Positions 54,290 to 64,000 of a stretch of 64,000 bases of DNA are shown here, piece after piece. Numbering within the stretch: the first letter of the stretch is position 1; each line of letters opens with the position of its first letter. The translations under genes and the position numbers were made by a program. This DNA is from Dyella kyungheensis (lineage in GTDB: Bacteria; Pseudomonadota; Gammaproteobacteria; Xanthomonadales; Rhodanobacteraceae), in the NCBI RefSeq assembly GCF_016905005.1, contig NZ_JADIKC010000003.1, forward strand, positions 496,001-560,000, given 5' to 3'. The notes below the pieces were generated by a model, which worked only from the letters and a program-made list of their open reading frames with translations, did no database searches and had not been told where the DNA came from.

Positions 54290-54631
54290 ATGGACTTCCT
54301 GACCCACGAACTCAGCCACGTCCTCGAAGCCCTGCGCCGCTTCGAACTCACGCCCTGGAAGATGGTGGGTCTGGCGGGCTCGATCATGTTCACCAGCCGC
54401 TGGTTCGTGCAGCTGTATTACACCCGCAAGCTGAAGCGGGTGGTGATGCCGCTGTCGTTCTGGTGGTTGTCGGTGGTCGGGAGTGCGCTGCTGCTGTCGT
54501 ACTTCATTTTTGGCAAGAATGACTCGGTGGGCATTCTGTCCAACTTTTTCCCGGCGTTTGTGTCGATTTACAACCTCGTTGTGCATATGCGCGAGGTGAG
54601 GCGGCGGGATTTGGTGGAGAGTGAGGTTTGA
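54290..54631 (+). CDS. Lipid A biosynthesis N-terminal domain (LpxB-N-like) membrane protein
   Basis: A 113-residue membrane protein. The run MVGLAGSIMFTSRWFVQLYY and the following LKRVVMPLSFWWLSVVGSAL are characteristic of the small family annotated as lipid A disaccharide synthase N-terminal domain, which has three membrane helices and occurs near lipid A or polymyxin-resistance genes. The second helix continues into LLSYFIFGKNDSVGILSNFF. The name reflects a fused domain seen in some LpxB proteins; the protein itself has no transferase site. Whether it acts in lipid A transport or modification is not known. Confidence 0.85.
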   Translation: MDFLTHELSHVLEALRRFELTPWKMVGLAGSIMFTSRWFVQLYYTRKLKRVVMPLSFWWLSVVGSALLLSYFIFGKNDSVGILSNFFPAFVSIYNLVVHMREVRRRDLVESEV

Positions 54632-54650
54632 GGGGCTGAGGGGATGCCTG

Positions 54651-54730
54651 GGGGAGCGCTTTTGTGCGCGACGGCCGGGCGGAGCGGGTAGTGCGGTGCG
54701 GTGCTGTCGCGCACAAGTGCGCTCCCACAA
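54651..54730. repeat. GTGGGAGCGCAC palindrome, copy a
   Basis: A GGGGAGCGC arm, GTGCGCGAC, a variable middle of about 35 bases, GTCGCGCAC and the closing GCGCTCCCAC arm. It is the first of five similar palindromes in this window and lies in the gap before the methionine synthase gene. Confidence 0.8.
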
Positions 54731-54770
54731 GGGTGGGGGGAGTTGGTGGGTTGGGTTTTAGCGGATCGTC

Positions 54771-54852
54771 TGTGGGAGCGCACCTTGTGCGCGACAATCC
54801 TGCGGAGCGGTACATCGTGGCGTGGCAGTCGCGCACAGGGTGCGCTCCCACA
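54771..54852. repeat. GTGGGAGCGCAC palindrome, copy b
   Basis: TGTGGGAGCGCACC and GGTGCGCTCCCACA arms around GTGCGCGAC/GTCGCGCAC and a variable middle. It ends 19 bases before the stop codon of the minus-strand metH gene and could serve as that gene's terminator hairpin. Confidence 0.8.
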
Positions 54853-54870
54853 GGTTGCTTTGCGCGGTGA

Positions 54871-57555
<2,685 letters not shown>

Positions 57556-57565
57556 GCGTTGTCCT

Positions 57566-57685
57566 CCTCTCCCTGGCGGGGAGAGGATTGAGGTGAGGGG
57601 GTGGGGCTTGAAGCGAGGTGCGAAAGTGCGAGGGTGAGGCTAGGTTGCCCCCTCTCCCCAGCCCTCTCCCGCAAGGGGAGAGGGC
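57566..57685. repeat. Two CCTCTCCC-type hairpins between the metH genes
   Basis: CCTCTCCC/GGGAGAGG with a five-base loop (57566-57586) and GCCCTCTCCC/GGGAGAGGGC with loop GCAAG (57661-57685). This palindrome type is frequent in intergenic DNA of related genomes. Both lie within the transcribed spacer between the two metH genes and may affect RNA stability or coupling. Confidence 0.75.
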
Positions 57686-57689
57686 GCAT

Positions 57690-58769
57690 TTATGCGGCCT
57701 CCTGCGTGGCGGCAGGCAAGGCGCGTGGCGCGATGTTGCTTACCGCTTCCGCAATCGCCTTGATATGCGCAGGCGTGGTGCCGCAGCAGCCACCCACCAT
57801 GTTGAGCAGGCCATCGCGGGCGAAACCGCCAATCACCGAGGCCATTTGTTCGGGCGTTTCGTCGTATTCGCCAAACGCGTTCGGCAGGCCGGCATTCGGA
57901 TGGGTGCTGACGAAACAGCTGGCGGTGTTGCTGAGCACTTGCACGTGCGGACGCAAGTCGGCCGCGCCCAGTGCGCAGTTCAAGCCGACGGAGATCGGGC
58001 GCGCGTGCTGCACCGAGTAGTAGAACGCTTCAGCGGTCTGGCCCGAGAGCGTGCGGCCGGAGCGGTCGGTGATGGTGCCGGAGATCATCACCGGCAGGCG
58101 CGCACCGCGCTGGCGGAACAGCTCGCTGAGTGCGAACAGCGCCGCCTTCGCGTTGAGCGTGTCGAAGATGGTTTCGACCATGATCACGTCGGCGCCACCA
58201 TCGACCAGGCCACTGGCCGACTCCACGTAGTTGGCCACCAGTTCTTCGAAGGTGACGTTGCGGAAGCCCGGATCATTCACGTCCGGCGACAGCGATGCCG
58301 TGCGGCTGGTGGGGCCGAGCACGCCGATCACGAAGCGCGGCTTGTCCGGCGTCTTCGCTTCCACGGTGTCGCAGGCGGCGCGCGCGAGGGCGGCGCCTTC
58401 GCGGTTCAACTCGTAGGCAAGATGTTCCAGGTGGTAATCCGCCTGGCTGATGCGGGTGGAGTTGAAGGTGTTGGTTTCGACCAGGTCGGCGCCGGCTTCG
58501 AGATAGGCCTCGTGCACGCCGCGGATGATCTCCGGCTTGGTCAACGTGAGCAGGTCGTTGTTGCCTTTCAGGTCGCAGCTGCCGGGATGATCGTGCGTGT
58601 GCGTGCTGTCGTGTCCTTCCACGAAGCGCTCGCCGCGGAACGCGGTCTCGTCCAGCGAGTGACCTTGCAGCATGGTGCCCATGCCGCCGTCGATGATCAG
58701 GATGCGTTCGCGCAGCAGCCGTTCCAACAGGGCGACGCGCTCGGGGTGTAACCAGGGCAGGGTGCTCAT
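57690..58769 (-). CDS. metH: Methionine synthase MetH, homocysteine S-methyltransferase part
   Basis: A 359-residue protein starting at ATG 58769. It has the homocysteine-binding barrel: [20 protein letters not shown], the first zinc cysteine in [14 protein letters not shown], and the cysteine pair in [13 protein letters not shown] (residues 328-329). These three cysteines bind zinc and homocysteine. It has no folate or B12 domain; those are on the next gene. The start lies 15 bases after the stop of the ArsR-methyltransferase gene, so the three genes probably form one operon. Confidence 0.95.
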   Translation of the reverse strand: MSTLPWLHPERVALLERLLRERILIIDGGMGTMLQGHSLDETAFRGERFVEGHDSTHTHDHPGSCDLKGNNDLLTLTKPEIIRGVHEAYLEAGADLVETNTFNSTRISQADYHLEHLAYELNREGAALARAACDTVEAKTPDKPRFVIGVLGPTSRTASLSPDVNDPGFRNVTFEELVANYVESASGLVDGGADVIMVETIFDTLNAKAALFALSELFRQRGARLPVMISGTITDRSGRTLSGQTAEAFYYSVQHARPISVGLNCALGAADLRPHVQVLSNTASCFVSTHPNAGLPNAFGEYDETPEQMASVIGGFARDGLLNMVGGCCGTTPAHIKAIAEAVSNIAPRALPAATQEAA

Positions 58770-58784
58770 GACGGACTCCTCACT

Positions 58785-59711
58785 TCAAGGCTTGCGCGCG
58801 AGCAGGCTGATCACTTCGAAGTGAGGTGCCTTGCGTTCGCGGCTCAGCCGGGTACAGCTCATGGATTCGAGGCCGGCCTGCTTGGCGAAGCCGGTCAGTT
58901 CGTCGGAAGAAAAACCGAGATTGCGGTGATCGAACGGTTCCACCACGGTGCGGTGGTCGTGCTTGCCCAGCGTCACGGCCAGCAATCGCCCGCCGCTGCG
59001 CAGCACGCGCGCGGCTTCGGCGACGGCCTTTGCGGGGTGTTCCGCATAAGTGAGGGCGTGCAGCATCAGCACAAGGTCGAAACGGCGATCGCCGAGTTCC
59101 AGCGCATGCATGTCGCCCTTGAGCACTTCCACGTTGCCGAAGGACTTGAGGCGTTGCGCGGCGGCTTCGGTCACGCGCTCGCTGCTGTCCACGCAGACGA
59201 TGGAGTGTGCGTGCGGTGCCAGCAATTCGGCGGTGATGCCGTCGCCCGAGGCGATGTCCAGCACGTCGCCGGTTTCCAGCAGCTGCAGCAGCGAGCGCGC
59301 CAGGGTTTCCCAGGTACGGCCGGGGGAGTAGTGGCGTTCCATGTCGCCGGCGACGGTGTCGGCCCAGCCTTCTTCGCGGGCGCGCTCGGCCAGCACGCCC
59401 GGAAGGCGGGCGGCGTCTTCGCGCAGCAGGGCATCGTCGATGTTGTCGCGCAGGGACCTCAGCAAGACCTGCAGGTGCTCGTCGGTTTCGGCGTTGGCGC
59501 GGTAGTAGGCGGAGACGCCGGCGCGGCGGTCGCGCACCAGCTCGGCTTCCTTGAGCTTGGCCAGATGGGTGGACACGCGGGGCTGCGCCAGATGCAGGAC
59601 CGCCGCCAGTTCCGCCACGGTCAGCTCCTCGCGTTCGAGCAGGGCGAGCAGGCGTACCCGGGTGGGGTCCGCCAGCAGGCGCAGCACGCTGGAGGCGGTA
59701 GCCAAGTCCAT
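58785..59711 (-). CDS. ArsR-family regulator fused to a SAM-dependent methyltransferase domain
   Basis: A 308-residue protein from ATG 59711; an upstream start at 59735 is less likely. The N-terminal 90 residues form an ArsR-type winged helix (LRLLADPTRVRLLALLEREE, then LAAVLHLAQPRVSTHLAKLK). The C-terminal part is a class I methyltransferase fold with motif I in DVLDIASGDGITAELL and later VEVLKGDMHALELGDRRFDL. Homologues with this design lie next to methionine-cycle genes, and the likely ligand is SAM or S-adenosylhomocysteine. It heads the metH unit and could sense methionine-cycle state; the methyltransferase part may serve only as a sensor. Confidence 0.85.
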   Translation of the reverse strand: MDLATASSVLRLLADPTRVRLLALLEREELTVAELAAVLHLAQPRVSTHLAKLKEAELVRDRRAGVSAYYRANAETDEHLQVLLRSLRDNIDDALLREDAARLPGVLAERAREEGWADTVAGDMERHYSPGRTWETLARSLLQLLETGDVLDIASGDGITAELLAPHAHSIVCVDSSERVTEAAAQRLKSFGNVEVLKGDMHALELGDRRFDLVLMLHALTYAEHPAKAVAEAARVLRSGGRLLAVTLGKHDHRTVVEPFDHRNLGFSSDELTGFAKQAGLESMSCTRLSRERKAPHFEVISLLARKP

Positions 59712-59717
59712 GGTTAT

Positions 59718-59747
59718 CCTTATATCGCGATGCAAAGATACATAAGG
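59718..59747 (-). promoter_or_regulatory. Candidate operator of the ArsR-metH operon
   Basis: CCTTAT-N18-ATAAGG is an inverted repeat starting seven bases before the ATG of the regulator. It encloses a second near-palindrome, TATCGCGATG. Its position fits autoregulation by the ArsR-type protein; no direct evidence of binding is available. Confidence 0.5.
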
Positions 59748-59809
59748 CTAGAACTGGGGGGCCGGGGCGTCAAGTCGCGCTGTGGGCGACGGCCGCGGGG
59801 CGCGCTTTT

Positions 59810-59892
59810 TGTGGGAGCGCACTTGTGCGCGACGGCCGGGCGCGGAGGCAAGCCTCAGGCTCCGCGGTCGCGCGCAAGCGCAGCTCCCACAG
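59810..59892. repeat. GTGGGAGCGCAC palindrome, copy c
   Basis: GTGGGAGCGCACTTGTGCGC and a GCGCGCAAGCGCAGCTCCCA-like closing arm around a GC-rich middle. It lies between the divergent ArsR-type gene and the acyl-CoA dehydrogenase gene. Confidence 0.75.
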
Positions 59893-59987
59893 GGGCAGCG
59901 CGGAAACTGGGCTTGCTGCACCTGCACAGGAGTCGCACGGCCGGCCGGGTTAAAATGGTGGGCTTCCCTCTCCCCTTGGAGCCTTCC

Positions 59988-61148
59988 ATGGATTTCCGCT
60001 TTACCGACGATCAGCTGTCCATCCAGGCCATCGCCCGCGACTTTGCGCAGAAGCGCATCGTGCCGGTCGCCGCCGAACTGGATGCCAAGGGTGAATTCCC
60101 GCTCGAGAACATCCGTGAGATGGGCCAGCTGGGCCTGATGGGCATCGAAGTGCCGACCGAGTACGGCGGTGCGGGCATGGACCCGGTGGCCTACGTGCTG
60201 GCGATGATCGAAATCGCCGCGGCCGATGCCGCCACTTCGACCATCATGTCGGTGAACAATTCGCTGTTCTGCAACGGCATCCTCAAGCACGGCACCGAGG
60301 AGCAGAAGCAGAAGTACGTGCGCGCCATCGCCCAGGGCGAGGCCATCGGCGCTTACGCGCTGACCGAGCCGCAGTCGGGTTCGGATGCTTCGGCCATGCA
60401 CACCCGCGCCACCAAGAATGCCGACGGCAACTGGGTGATCAACGGCAAGAAGAGCTGGATCACCTCCGGCCCGGTGGCCCGCTACATCATCCTGTTCGCG
60501 ATCACCACGCCGGGCATCGGCGCCAAGGGCGTTTCAGCTTTCATCGTCGACACACAGCTGCCGGGCTTCCACGCCGGCAAGAGCGAACCGAAGCTCGGCA
60601 TCCGCGCCTCGGCCACCTGCGAAATCGAATTCACCGATTACGTGCTGCCCAAGGAAAACCTGCTGGGCGACGAAGGCAAGGGCTTCGCCATCGCGATGGG
60701 TGTGCTCGACGCCGGCCGCATCGGCATCGCTTCGCAGGCTGTGGGTATCGCCCGCGCTGCTTATGAAGCCACGCTGCAGTGGGTGCGCGATCGCAAGGCG
60801 TTTGGCACGCCGATCGGAACGTTCCAGATGACCCAGGCCAAGATCGCCGACATGAAGTGCAAGCTGGACGCGGCCACGCTGCTCACCTTGCGCGCCGCCT
60901 GGACCAAGGGCGAGACCGACAAGAACGGCGGCCGCTTCGGCACCGAGGCGTCCGTCGCCAAGCTCACCGCGTCGGAAGCGGCGATGTGGATTTCCCATCA
61001 GGCCGTGCAGATCCACGGTGGCATGGGCTACTCCAAGGAAATGCCGCTGGAGCGTTATTTCCGCGATGCCAAGATCACGGAGATCTATGAGGGCACCAGT
61101 GAGATTCAGCGCATTGTGATTGCGCGTGCGGAGACGGGGTTGCGTTAA
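59988..61148 (+). CDS. Acyl-CoA dehydrogenase, short-chain (butyryl-CoA) type
   Basis: A 386-residue flavoprotein. ATG 59988 is chosen because it gives the standard start MDFRFTDDQLSIQAIARDFA; the longer open frame upstream is antisense to the regulator gene. Family signatures are EPQSGSDASAMHTRA (FAD/substrate loop), RIGIASQAVGIARAAYEATL and VQIHGGMGYSKEMPLERYFR; the catalytic glutamate lies in IYEGTSEIQR near the C terminus. It removes hydrogen from short-chain acyl-CoA in beta-oxidation or branched amino acid breakdown. It is a single gene followed by a terminator. Confidence 0.95.
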   Translation: MDFRFTDDQLSIQAIARDFAQKRIVPVAAELDAKGEFPLENIREMGQLGLMGIEVPTEYGGAGMDPVAYVLAMIEIAAADAATSTIMSVNNSLFCNGILKHGTEEQKQKYVRAIAQGEAIGAYALTEPQSGSDASAMHTRATKNADGNWVINGKKSWITSGPVARYIILFAITTPGIGAKGVSAFIVDTQLPGFHAGKSEPKLGIRASATCEIEFTDYVLPKENLLGDEGKGFAIAMGVLDAGRIGIASQAVGIARAAYEATLQWVRDRKAFGTPIGTFQMTQAKIADMKCKLDAATLLTLRAAWTKGETDKNGGRFGTEASVAKLTASEAAMWISHQAVQIHGGMGYSKEMPLERYFRDAKITEIYEGTSEIQRIVIARAETGLR

Positions 61149-61170
61149 GTCCGGCAGGTAGTCCGCTTGG

Positions 61171-61207
61171 AAAAGCCCTCGGCCACCGCTGGGGGCTTTT
61201 TCTTTTC
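61171..61207 (+). terminator. Terminator of the acyl-CoA dehydrogenase gene
   Basis: AAAAGCCC (61171-61178) and GGGCTTTT (61193-61200) form a stem, with inner pairs between the arms, followed by TTCTTTTC. It begins 22 bases after the stop codon. Confidence 0.85.
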
Positions 61208-61263
61208 TGGGGGAGCTTTTCTGGGGGAGCTTTTGTGGGAGAGCTTTTGCGTGGGAGCTTTTG
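61206..61263. repeat. Short tandem repeats of a GGGAGCTTTT unit
   Basis: Four to five degenerate units of about 14 bases containing GGGAGCTTTT lie between the acyl-CoA dehydrogenase terminator and palindrome copy d. They look like partial copies of the GTGGGAGC arm of the neighbouring palindrome. Confidence 0.6.
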
Positions 61264-61341
61264 TGTGGGAGCGCACCCCGCGCGCGACGGCGTGGCGTCC
61301 GAGGAAACCTCGGGCCGTCGCGCACAGGGTGCGCTCCCCCA
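61264..61341. repeat. GTGGGAGCGCAC palindrome, copy d
   Basis: TGTGGGAGCGCACC and GGTGCGCTCCCCCA arms enclose GCGCGCGACGG, a variable middle and CCGTCGCGCAC. It follows directly on the short tandem repeats. Confidence 0.8.
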
Positions 61342-61394
61342 GGGTTGGCCTCCACAGGGTTGGCTTGGTTGACGGCGAGCGGGGGGTTTTCTTT

Positions 61395-61467
61395 TGTGGG
61401 AGCTGCACTTGTGCGCGACTGGGCCGTACCGGGGCACCTCAGTCGCGCACAAGTGCGGCTCCCACAA
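61395..61467. repeat. GTGGGAGCGCAC palindrome, copy e
   Basis: TGTGGGAGCTGCACTTGTGC and the mirrored GCACAAGTGCGGCTCCCACA arms enclose GCGACTG, a short middle and CAGTCGC. It is about 55 bases from copy d in the 582-base gap before the diguanylate cyclase gene. Confidence 0.8.
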
Positions 61468-61730
61468 GGGTGAGTCGACCTTGTTGACGGGTGTGGGGGC
61501 AATCGCAAATACTTGCGATCTCCAGGAGGTCCCCTCCCGCCAGGGATGGCGACTACTCCTCGCGTCGGTAACTGACTAGGCAGGGCTACCCCGGCCTCAG
61601 ACGGGCCACCCCATTCGAGGGCGGCAGGCCCGGGAAATGGCGCCAGTGCGCCCATTCCCGAAGTGTCATCGAACCGCGGCACGATGGTTGCTTCACCGCA
61701 AGGTCCTAAGCCACCTGCCGCGAGCGCCCC
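61468..61730. other. Upstream region of the diguanylate cyclase gene
   Basis: This 263-base stretch has no gene. It is GC-rich and contains several short inverted segments (for example GGGAAATGGC with GCCCATTCCC, at about 61633-61661), which suggest a structured leader. It does not match a known c-di-GMP riboswitch by eye. Confidence 0.4.
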
Positions 61731-62675
61731 ATGTCCGACGTCGTTGAGAAGCTGGAAGAAGAGAGCATGGTCTACAAGACCTTGCTCGAGTCCACCAAGG
61801 CCATTCCCTGGCGCATCCAGTGGGACAGCCTCTCGTTCTCCTATATCGGCCCGCAGATCGAGCACCTGCTCGGCTGGGCGCCCGACAGCTGGGTCAGCGT
61901 GCAGGACTGGGCCGAACGCATCCATCCGGATGACCGCGACTGGGCGGTGAATTTCTGCGTGGCGCAGTCCAAGGCCGGCGTCGACCATGAAGCCGACTAT
62001 CGCGCGCTGTGCAAGGACGGCAGCTACGTGTGGATCCGCGACGTGGTGCACGTGGTGCGCAAGGACGACGGCAGCGTGGATGCGCTGGTCGGTTTCATGT
62101 TCGACATCAGCGAGCGCAAGCGCACCGAGCAACGCCTGATCGAGTTGCAGCGCGAACTGGAAGCGCTGTCGTTCAAGGACGGCCTCACCGGCATCGCCAA
62201 CCGCCGACGTTTCGACAGCGTGTTCGAGGAAGACTGGGAGCAGGCGCGCCGCAGCGGCAAGCCGCTGTCGCTGCTGATGCTCGATATCGATTACTTCAAA
62301 CAGTACAACGACCACTACGGCCACGTGCAGGGCGACTACACGCTCAAGCTGGTGGCCAAGGTGTTGGAGAAGGCGGTGCGCCGCTCGCACGATTTCCTCG
62401 CGCGATTCGGCGGCGAGGAGTTCGTACTGGTGCTGCCCGATACCGATGCGGCGGCCGCGCGCGAATTGGCCGAGCGCTGCCATGCCTTGATCGAGCAGGA
62501 GTGGATTCCGCACGAGCGCTCGATGGCGCGCAAGGCGCTGACCATGAGCATCGGCGTGGGCACGGTGGTGCCGATGCATGGCGACGAGCGCCTGTCGTTC
62601 CTCGAACTGGTGGATCGTCGGCTGTACCAATCCAAGCAGCGCGGTCGCAACATGACGGTGACCAGCGACGATTGA
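61731..62675 (+). CDS. PAS-GGDEF diguanylate cyclase
   Basis: A 314-residue cytosolic protein. Residues about 20-135 are a PAS fold of the PAS_3 type with the PAC end (FSYIGPQIEHLLGWAPDSWV, then ADYRALCKDGSYVWIRDVVH and GFMFDISERK). The GGDEF domain follows (DGLTGIANRRRFD, then LMLDIDYFKQYNDHYGHVQG) with the intact catalytic GGEEF near residue 227 and the inhibitory site RSHD nine residues before it. It therefore should make c-di-GMP and be product-inhibited. There is no membrane segment. The input ligand is unknown. Confidence 0.95.
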   Translation: MSDVVEKLEEESMVYKTLLESTKAIPWRIQWDSLSFSYIGPQIEHLLGWAPDSWVSVQDWAERIHPDDRDWAVNFCVAQSKAGVDHEADYRALCKDGSYVWIRDVVHVVRKDDGSVDALVGFMFDISERKRTEQRLIELQRELEALSFKDGLTGIANRRRFDSVFEEDWEQARRSGKPLSLLMLDIDYFKQYNDHYGHVQGDYTLKLVAKVLEKAVRRSHDFLARFGGEEFVLVLPDTDAAAARELAERCHALIEQEWIPHERSMARKALTMSIGVGTVVPMHGDERLSFLELVDRRLYQSKQRGRNMTVTSDD

Positions 62676-62679
62676 TGCT

Positions 62680-63741
62680 TTACGTGCGCACCGCGGACGA
62701 CTCCGCGGTGCGCAGCGGCAGGATCAGATGCGCGGCCAGCAGGCCGAGAAAGCCGCCGAGCAGCGTCTGCCAGATGCGCGCGCTCAGGAACATGATCGAG
62801 TGTTCGCCCGACGCGGCAAGCGTCACGATCAAGGTGAAGGCGAACGCGGCGCAGGCGATGTCGTAGCGCTCCGGCAACGCCATCGCGTAAACCACCATCG
62901 CCACCGCGGCCAGCGCCCAGATCAGCAGCGGCGCGTGTTCGGCCAGCGGAAGGCAGGCGAGGCCCAGCGGCACGCCGATCAGCGTGCCCACGATGCGCCG
63001 GCGCACGCGTTGCGCCGTACCCATGGCACTCCCGGCCACCACATAGGTACACGCCGTCACCGCCCATGCCGACTCGGGCAGGTGCAGCTGCGCGTTGAGC
63101 GCCACCACGATCAGCGCGGCCACCGCTGCCTGCACGCCCATGATGAAGGGCGCGGACAGATGCCAGCGGCCGGGAATGTCCGCCGGTGAAAGCACCGCCA
63201 GTTCGGCAGGCCGCTCGGCGGGACCGGAGAGCAGTCGCGGCACCACCGAGGCCAGCGCCGCGATGCATCCCGCGATCAGGATTGCCGGCCACGCCGAGGC
63301 GTCGAGCCGCATGGTGTAGGCGAGCAATTGTCCGATGTAGATCTGCGAACCGACGCCTGCACCGGTGACGCCATAGCGCTTGAGGTAGCTGGCGAGGAAC
63401 GCGCCGCTGACCAGCGTGAACTCCGCTCCGTTCCCCGGCAGCGGAGAAAACACAGGCACCAGCAGTGCCTGCATCAACGCGCCTAGCGTGGCGGCCAGGC
63501 AGAGCAGGGCGAGATCGCGGCTGGATTCGAAACGCGTATGCCGTGCCTCGGAAACGCTTGCCCACAAGGCGATATTGGCCGCCAGCGAACCGACGGCGAT
63601 GGCGCTGCCGAATGGGTGCGCGACGTCGTGCAAGGTACCGATCGCCGCCGCCAGGCCATAGGCGGTGACCAGCCGCAGCCCCTTGATGCGGCGATGCGTG
63701 CCGGGATCGAGTCGTTCAAGCCAGTCGAGGAGAGAGCGCAT
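62680..63741 (-). CDS. FUSC-family inner membrane protein
   Basis: A 353-residue protein with about ten hydrophobic segments. The block STVR-like RVRRRIVGTLIGVPLGLACL, followed by AEHAPLLIWALAAVAMVVYA and later ARIWQTLLGGFLGLLAAHLI, is the FUSC/YccS/aromatic acid exporter repeat pattern. The N-terminal half repeats the same architecture. These proteins are putative efflux components. It converges with the diguanylate cyclase gene, with four bases between the stops. Its substrate is unknown, and no partner gene (membrane fusion protein) is near. Confidence 0.85.
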   Translation of the reverse strand: MRSLLDWLERLDPGTHRRIKGLRLVTAYGLAAAIGTLHDVAHPFGSAIAVGSLAANIALWASVSEARHTRFESSRDLALLCLAATLGALMQALLVPVFSPLPGNGAEFTLVSGAFLASYLKRYGVTGAGVGSQIYIGQLLAYTMRLDASAWPAILIAGCIAALASVVPRLLSGPAERPAELAVLSPADIPGRWHLSAPFIMGVQAAVAALIVVALNAQLHLPESAWAVTACTYVVAGSAMGTAQRVRRRIVGTLIGVPLGLACLPLAEHAPLLIWALAAVAMVVYAMALPERYDIACAAFAFTLIVTLAASGEHSIMFLSARIWQTLLGGFLGLLAAHLILPLRTAESSAVRT

Positions 63742-64000
63742 GCGGTCGGAGCGAAGGAGTGCGGATCGCCGGCATTATGGACGGCCCACGCGGTTGGCTT
63801 TTTCGGAAACGCAGGGTGGGGCGATTGGCCCATCGCGGACGATTGAGTGTGCGGCGCCCCGCTTTTTTGCTCGTCATTCCGGCGCAGGCCGGAATCCAGT
63901 TGCGATGCATTTGGTTGTCGCCGTAACAGCTAGTCGGCTGACCGTCGCGCTACTGCGAGGCTCACGAAAGAGTGAGTCATCGGTGTCTCGACAATCCCAT
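63742..64000. other. Right-edge region with a short palindrome
   Basis: Contains the palindrome ATTCCGGC-GCAG-GCCGGAAT at 63876-63895, a widespread short repeat type in proteobacterial intergenic DNA. No gene was supported up to the window edge. Confidence 0.6.

Noticed and set aside
58821-59987. In-frame upstream extension of the acyl-CoA dehydrogenase
   Set aside because: It is antisense to the ArsR-methyltransferase gene and is rich in glycine, alanine and histidine. The family start MDFRFTDDQ begins at 59988.
60534-62630. Minus-strand open frame of 698 codons across the acyl-CoA dehydrogenase and diguanylate cyclase genes
   Set aside because: It runs across two genes and an intergenic region with repeats; no motif, and the plus-strand genes have complete family signatures.

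Overview
The window looks like a high-GC gammaproteobacterial chromosome, most likely Xanthomonadales and probably Rhodanobacteraceae (Dyella/Luteibacter/Rhodanobacter type). This rests on base composition, a methionine synthase encoded as two genes, several families of GC-rich palindromic intergenic repeats, and the general look of the housekeeping proteins. It is an inference from reading; no database search was run.

Region 1 (1-22.5 kb) is the 3' part of a giant YD-repeat (Rhs-like) gene. More than 7,370 codons lie in the window and the reading frame runs off the left edge. Its first third contains about 31 copies of an unusual composite repeat of about 71 residues, in which YD hairpins alternate with a helix-like insert. 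Farther on come a duplicated unit, two tandem beta-sandwich-like domains, a LysM domain, a hydrophobic stretch and a short C-terminal domain with a nucleotidyltransferase-like GS...DxD signature (probable toxin tip). A small gene directly downstream is the candidate immunity gene.

Region 2 (22.5-26.1 kb) has a glycosyltransferase on the minus strand, a TPR/O-GlcNAc-transferase-like protein on the plus strand, and a small unknown protein on the minus strand.

Region 3 (26.3-46.5 kb) is one long, tightly overlapping plus-strand operon: TPR protein, fliQ, fliR, flhB, flhA, flgF, flgG, flgA, flgH, flgI, flgB, flgC, fliE, fliF, a small protein in the fliG position, fliH, fliI, fliJ, a fliK-position gene, flgD, flgE, a reduced fliM, fliN, fliO, fliP and a fliA-type sigma factor. 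It encodes an export gate, ATPase complex, rod, P/L rings and hook, but no flagellin, hook-associated proteins, cap, stator, full FliG, FlgJ or chemotaxis gene. The operon looks complete, because unrelated genes lie on both sides. It is either a secondary flagellar system that borrows parts from another locus or a flagellum-derived export machine with another job. This is the strongest candidate for an unusual system here.

Region 4 (46.7-54.2 kb) is accessory: a dienelactone-hydrolase-like enzyme, an AbiE-like antitoxin/nucleotidyltransferase pair with clear operator boxes, small secreted or unknown proteins, a HigA-like antitoxin gene broken by a stop codon, a PIN-domain toxin-like operon, several palindromic repeats and a tRNA-Val(CAC). 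No integrase or transposase was seen.

Region 5 (54.2-64 kb) is housekeeping: a lipid A synthase N-terminal-like membrane protein, an ArsR-methyltransferase regulator in one unit with the two halves of methionine synthase, an acyl-CoA dehydrogenase, a PAS-GGDEF diguanylate cyclase and a FUSC-family membrane protein. Five copies of one palindromic repeat family sit in its intergenic gaps.
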